Under the pieces are notes generated by a model. It had not been told where the DNA came from and did not search any database. It saw nothing but the letters and a program-made list of their open reading frames with translations. A stretch of 10,920 nt of DNA, taken from Jimgerdemannia flammicorona (lineage: Eukaryota; Mucoromycota; Endogonomycetes; Endogonales; Endogonaceae). The stretch lies in contig RBNI01006847.1 of NCBI GenBank assembly GCA_003990745.1, forward strand, positions 1 to 10,920. The letters run 5' to 3'. Position numbers and translations under genes: made by a program. How positions within the stretch are numbered: the stretch's first letter is position 1; each line of letters starts with the position of its first letter. Positions 8,001-10,920 of this stretch are shown here, in pieces.

Positions 8001-8639
8001 CTTAACTCCTCCCTGCTGGCCAAGAGGGAGCTGTGGGAAGCATGGGTGGAGGACATCCAGGTGAAGGTTCCTCTCTGGAGGCAGGAGGGTTTGTCTGTGG
8101 GTGTCCATTGGATGAGATTGAAAGAGGCTGCGAGGGTTTATTGGGGAGGAGCTGGTAGAGAGGCTGGGAGACAGAGGAGGAAGTGCATATGGTGTGCCTC
8201 AAATAGGCTGAGGAGATTGCAGTTAGAATGGGCTGCTTTGCTTACCTCTGATGAGGTGGAAGATTGGAGAGTAGAGCAGGTAAAATTGGAGGTGGTGGAA
8301 CTGCAACAGGTGTTATGAGAAGAGGAGGAGACTTATATGTGAGGGATGGCTGGCAGGCTAAGGTGGCTGGGGCTTGAGGAGGGAGAGAGGCCTACTAGGT
8401 ACTTGTCTAGGCTCCTCAAGGCCAGGAGGGTGTGACATCGGTGGGATGGGATCTTTGATGCCGAGGGGGAATTGGTGCATGGCACACAACAGATCCTGTG
8501 GGTGTTAAAGGAGAAATGTCAGGGTCTGTGGAGTGAGGACGAAGGGGGTGCTGATGAAGAGGCAATTGGCAATACACTGGAGGAGTGGGAGCCACCATGG
8601 GTAGAAGATCTTGGTGACTTAATCTTACCTGTACAAGAG
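8001..8639 (+). pseudogene. LINE ORF2, linker between endonuclease and reverse transcriptase
   Basis: Same frame as the endonuclease. It is Trp-, Leu- and Arg-rich with probable helices and a basic stretch (RQRRKCIWCASNRLRR near 8170-8217). Stops are TGA at 8316, 8340 and 8433, all explained by CGA-to-TGA. KARRV near 8418 and the following RWDGIFDAEGELVHG correspond to the segment before the RT fingers in many LINEs, where a GE...T word often occurs. No separate domain is recognised. Confidence 0.72.
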
Positions 8640-9146
8640 GAGGAGATCCAAGGAGTCCTGGCAGCCACTAAGCTTGAGATGGTACCAGGGGAGGATGGGT
8701 TACCATGGGACTTCAGGAAGAAGATGGCAAAGGTCCCTGGGGTGCTGGGCAAGATGGCTGCTCTATGTGACCATGTTCTTCTAAATGGTAAATGGGTGAG
8801 TGAGCAGGACTTGGGGCTGGTGGCCCTATTGTACAAAGACAAGGGCAGGTATGAGGATTGGAAGAACTGGAGGCCGATCATGCTTCTGGATATAGACTGG
8901 AAGTTGGTGACTAAGGTGATTGTTGTAAGGTTGCAGAGGGTTGCTCAACAGGTGCTGGGGGAGGAACAGTGGGGCTTTATAGGAGGAAGACTTATAAGGG
9001 ATGGGACTGCCTGAGTGCATGGTATTATTGAAGGGGCCTGGGCCTGTGGACTAGATGGTAGACTGGTTTTTTTGAACTAAGAAAAGGCCTATGACCTTGT
9101 TCGGTGGGTTTGGCTGGGCAAGGTTCTGGACAGAATTGGTAGGCCT
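8640..9146 (+). pseudogene. LINE ORF2 reverse transcriptase, N-terminal half (to motif A)
   Basis: Landmarks in order: EEIQGVLAATKLEMVPGEDG (motif 0 region, near 8640-8699), LLNGKWVSEQDLGLVALLYK near 8778-8837, NWRPIMLLDIDWKL near 8866-8907, and QWGFIGGRLIRDGTA near 8967-9011. After TGA 9012 comes GRLVFLN, then TAA 9078, then EKAYDLVRW. Motif A is normally FLDQEKAYD-like: Asp has become Asn (AAC at 9075) and Gln has become a stop, two transitions in adjacent codons. The forward reading ends at GKVLDRIGRP (to 9146). Motifs B and C do not follow on this strand; they lie on the minus strand directly to the right. Confidence 0.93.
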
Positions 9147-9862
9147 CCCCTAAGCACTGGCTCTACAAGGGTATCCCAACTGATCTGGGCCCTTCTTCCT
9201 ACCTATATCCAATCCCTAGCCAGCTTCATCAGCCTCTTCACTACCCAAGCTGGAAAGTCTAAGTGATATGCTACATACTATATCTTAGGGAACTAGTAAA
9301 TGTTCAGAATCGCCATCTGCCCCACCAGAGAGATGTGATGACCCCCCCACTCCTTTAGAGCTTCCCCTCAAATGACTACCCTCCTCTTCCACCATATCTA
9401 TGGCAGGACAGATCCATATACAGAGAGGAAGATACTGAGATACTGCACCACCTCTCCTGTAGGGACAATTGTTCCAATGATGTCCCCTCCCACTAACCCA
9501 TTTCCCAACACCATCATCTAACACTTATGCCAGTTGAGTTTTGCCCCAGAATGTGCCTCATACCACTCCACTATTTCCTGAAGAGCCTCCACATCTGCCA
9601 TTGATTCAAGTCCAACCACCATATCATCTGCAAAGACCCTTACCTTCCACTCCACACCATATACAGAGAGGCCCACCACCTTTCGACAGATCCTATCCAT
9701 CAAAGGTTCCAGGGAGAGGGCATACAGGATAGGAGACAGCAGGTCTTCTTGAGGAACTCCTCTCCCCAAGGGAAATGCCAAACCCCTGTAGCCATTACAC
9801 ATCAGTGCTGCCCTACTCTCTGCCAACAAATTCAACATTGAAGCCCACAACTGAGGTAGAAC
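9147..9862 (-). pseudogene. LINE ORF2 reverse transcriptase, central part (motifs B, C and thumb), inverted
   Basis: Read on the minus strand from 9862 downwards: LPQLWASMLNLLAESRAAL, NGYRG, then motif B RGVPQEDLLSPILYAL, then motif C VFADDMVVG with FADD at 9623-9634, then SGAKLNWHKC. The usual QG of motif B is QE, a G-to-A change. The same minus frame continues past TAG 9520 through VVQYLSIFLS, HHISLVGQMAILNIY, VKRLMKLARDWI and ISWDTLVEPVLRGG, all typical of the LINE region after the palm. Further stops lie at 9400, 9370, 9295, 9280 and 9205 (first base on the minus strand), all TAG or TGA. Base skew is reversed: the + strand is C-rich only here. Boundaries are placed at AGGCCT/AGGTCT, where codon phase is preserved on both sides. 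Confidence 0.93.
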
Positions 9863-10875
9863 AGGTCTTGTCAACTTCCCTAAGTGACTACACTGCTTGC
9901 GAGCTTGGTGGTTGAAAAGGGCTGTTGAGCTACAGGGTGGAGGTTAGGTGCCACTGATGCAGAAAGTGTGGGAGATGAGATTCTCCCCCCAGAGGTCCTC
10001 GGGAGATCTACTCTCTTTGGTGGGTCTGAATAGAAGCTGAAGGTTATGGTATAAGGGCTTCTGGTGGGGAGTGGTTGATGGTGCACACCAGATAGGCCTA
10101 TGCTGGCAAGGCAATGAGGGGGAGATGGTGTGGGCCCAGCTATGTGGAGGTGGGACCATCTGCTTTTGGGGGGGGTTCCGCTCATAGAGTTTGATATTGG
10201 TGATAGAGTGGAGTATCAGCAGGGTCTTGGCCAGGATCTTTGGCCAAGTAGTTGGCAGGTGGTGAGGATTGGTGAGGAGTGAGACTGGGCAAGAATCTGG
10301 TCTTGGAGTGCTGAAGTGAAGAGATGGCTTCCACCCAAGTACTGGGTAGTATGGTGGTGAATGCTGTGGAGGAATGTAATGTAAAACTTCCATACTGGGC
10401 ATCTGGTGGAGGGTGGTCGACTGGATTGTGAGGAGTGTCATAATGTAGGGCAAGCTGGGGGATTTGTGCAGATGCCAGAACATTGGCTGGGAGAGTGTGA
10501 GGTGCTGGGGGACTTTTGGATAGCTATAGGAGATCAGCTAGATATCAAAAGGAGGATGGATGGAGAGAGAGGTCGCTGGGAGGATTTGGAATCTAGACTT
10601 GTGGGAGGTGTCGACAATGAGTGGCTCACAGTAGGGTGGGTTATAGCAGTGTGGGTGGGGTTGGCCGGACATTGGCTCTTTGTTTTTGAGGAGAGGTAAC
10701 AATAGGGTTACAAGAGAAGTTGTTGAGGTGGGAGGAGCTAGTTGGGGATCTACTGACTGGGTGGTGGGTTGGCTGGGGTCCCCAGGGTGAGCACCAATGT
10801 TATCTAGTGGAAGGGATCTGTAGTCAGAGTAGTAGGCAAGTGGAAATGATGTTTGACAAAGTGGTGTTTCAGTAG
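9863..10875 (+). pseudogene. LINE ORF2 C-terminal region with zinc-finger-like cluster
   Basis: Forward coding resumes after the inversion: VNFPK, TGA 9885, then HCLRAWWLKRAVEL (9891 on), in frame with the GGL end of the inverted piece when that is turned back. Stops lie at 9945 and 10038. At a run of eight G (10168-10175) the frame shifts, and continues as VPLIEFDIGDRVEYQQ, then WARIWSWSAEVKRWLPPKYW, with stops at 10280, 10358 and 10382. FHTGHLVEGGRLDCEECHNV followed by EHWLGEC gives Cys 10427, Cys 10436, His 10481 and Cys 10496 (C-x2-C-x14-H-x4-C), the zinc cluster found downstream of RT in many LINEs. The open stretch ends at TAA 10697, but a neighbouring frame stays open from about 10700 to TAG 10873 (LQEKLLRWEELVGDLL), suggesting a third frameshift. 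No RNase H motif was found. Confidence 0.76.
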
Positions 10876-10920
10876 GAGGGGGTAGAGGGGGGGGGAGTCC
10901 CTAGGGGGATTGGGTAGGGG
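10876..10920 (+). other. G-rich end of window, probable LINE continuation
   Basis: Forty-five bases, almost all G and T/A, with no feature recognised. The composition matches the LINE coding strand, so the element probably continues past the window. Confidence 0.4.

Larger units (their letters stand above)
350..10920 (+). mobile_element. Non-LTR retrotransposon (LINE, APE-endonuclease type), decayed, split by a copia element and internally inverted
   Basis: Two ORFs lie in the usual LINE order: ORF1 (350-1724 plus 6593-7228) and ORF2 (from 7260), separated by 31 bp. ORF2 has an AP-endonuclease-like domain, then a reverse transcriptase with FADD, then a C-x2-C-x14-H-x4-C cluster. The coding strand is strongly G-rich and C-poor, unlike the A-rich copia insert. 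CpG is very rare: I count four in 6601-7200. Both ORFs carry many in-frame stops explicable by C-to-T change. Three frameshifts are likely: at a C run near 1683-1693, at a G run near 10168-10175, and near 10697. The wording around motifs A to C resembles L1/Tad-like elements, but the clade is not certain. No 3' tail, poly(A) or terminal duplication is seen, so the 3' end probably lies outside the window. Confidence 0.88.

Noticed and set aside
9285..9524. Separate minus-strand ORF of 79 codons
   Set aside because: It lies in a different frame from the RT reading that continues through the same bases with clear LINE landmarks, so it is a shadow.
9147..9862. A second, independent element inserted in reverse orientation
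   Set aside because: The minus-strand segment supplies exactly the RT part missing from the + strand, with no overlap in motifs, the same composition, codon phase kept at both ends, and no duplication or element ends.
8640..9862. Twin priming as the cause of the inversion
   Set aside because: Twin priming gives an inverted 5' end of a truncated copy. Here the copy has ORF1 and the whole 5' part of ORF2 in forward orientation ahead of the inverted block.

Overview
The window is a nested, decayed retrotransposon locus, most likely from a filamentous fungus with a methylated or RIP-like mutated repeat fraction. I see no host gene, rRNA or tRNA. The fungal suggestion rests on the copia primer-binding site, which fits the anticodon half of a fungal-type initiator tRNA-Met, and on the CpG-centred transition decay. 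I cannot name a species.

Layout. Positions 1-243 hold about four tandem copies of a 62-63 bp AT-rich repeat. From about 244 to the right edge lies one non-LTR (LINE) element of the APE-endonuclease type, with two ORFs on the + strand. ORF1 starts at ATG 350 and is split at 1724/6593 by a complete Ty1/copia LTR retrotransposon (1725-6587), which is flanked by a 5-bp AGAAA target-site duplication. ORF1 resumes at 6593 and ends at 7228. ORF2 starts at ATG 7260 and carries an AP-endonuclease domain (about 7260-7960), a linker, a reverse transcriptase (from about 8640) and a C-terminal zinc-finger-like region (about 10390-10500). It runs to about 10875 or beyond the window.

The copia element is complete in layout: 158-bp left LTR, half-tRNA primer-binding site, gag with CCHC knuckle, protease, DD35E integrase, reverse transcriptase, RNase H, short 3' region and 156-bp right LTR. 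Gag-pol is dead. From about 2340 to 6128 its frame holds 19 internal stops but no further frameshift. Nearly all stops sit where Arg (CGA) or Gln (CAA/CAG) is expected, so the decay is by transitions rather than indels.

The most unusual structure is inside the LINE ORF2. The reverse transcriptase is read forward up to motif A (about 9146), then its middle part (motifs B, C and thumb-like region) lies on the minus strand from 9862 back to 9147, and the C-terminal part is forward again. Reversing a segment of about 716 bp between AGGCCT (9141-9146) and AGGTCT (9863-9868) restores codon phase at both junctions, so this looks like a clean internal inversion of a once-colinear ORF.

Inferred order of events: LINE insertion, possibly next to or including the 62-bp array; copia insertion into ORF1; transition decay of both elements, further advanced in the LINE. 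The inversion cannot be dated relative to the copia insertion.
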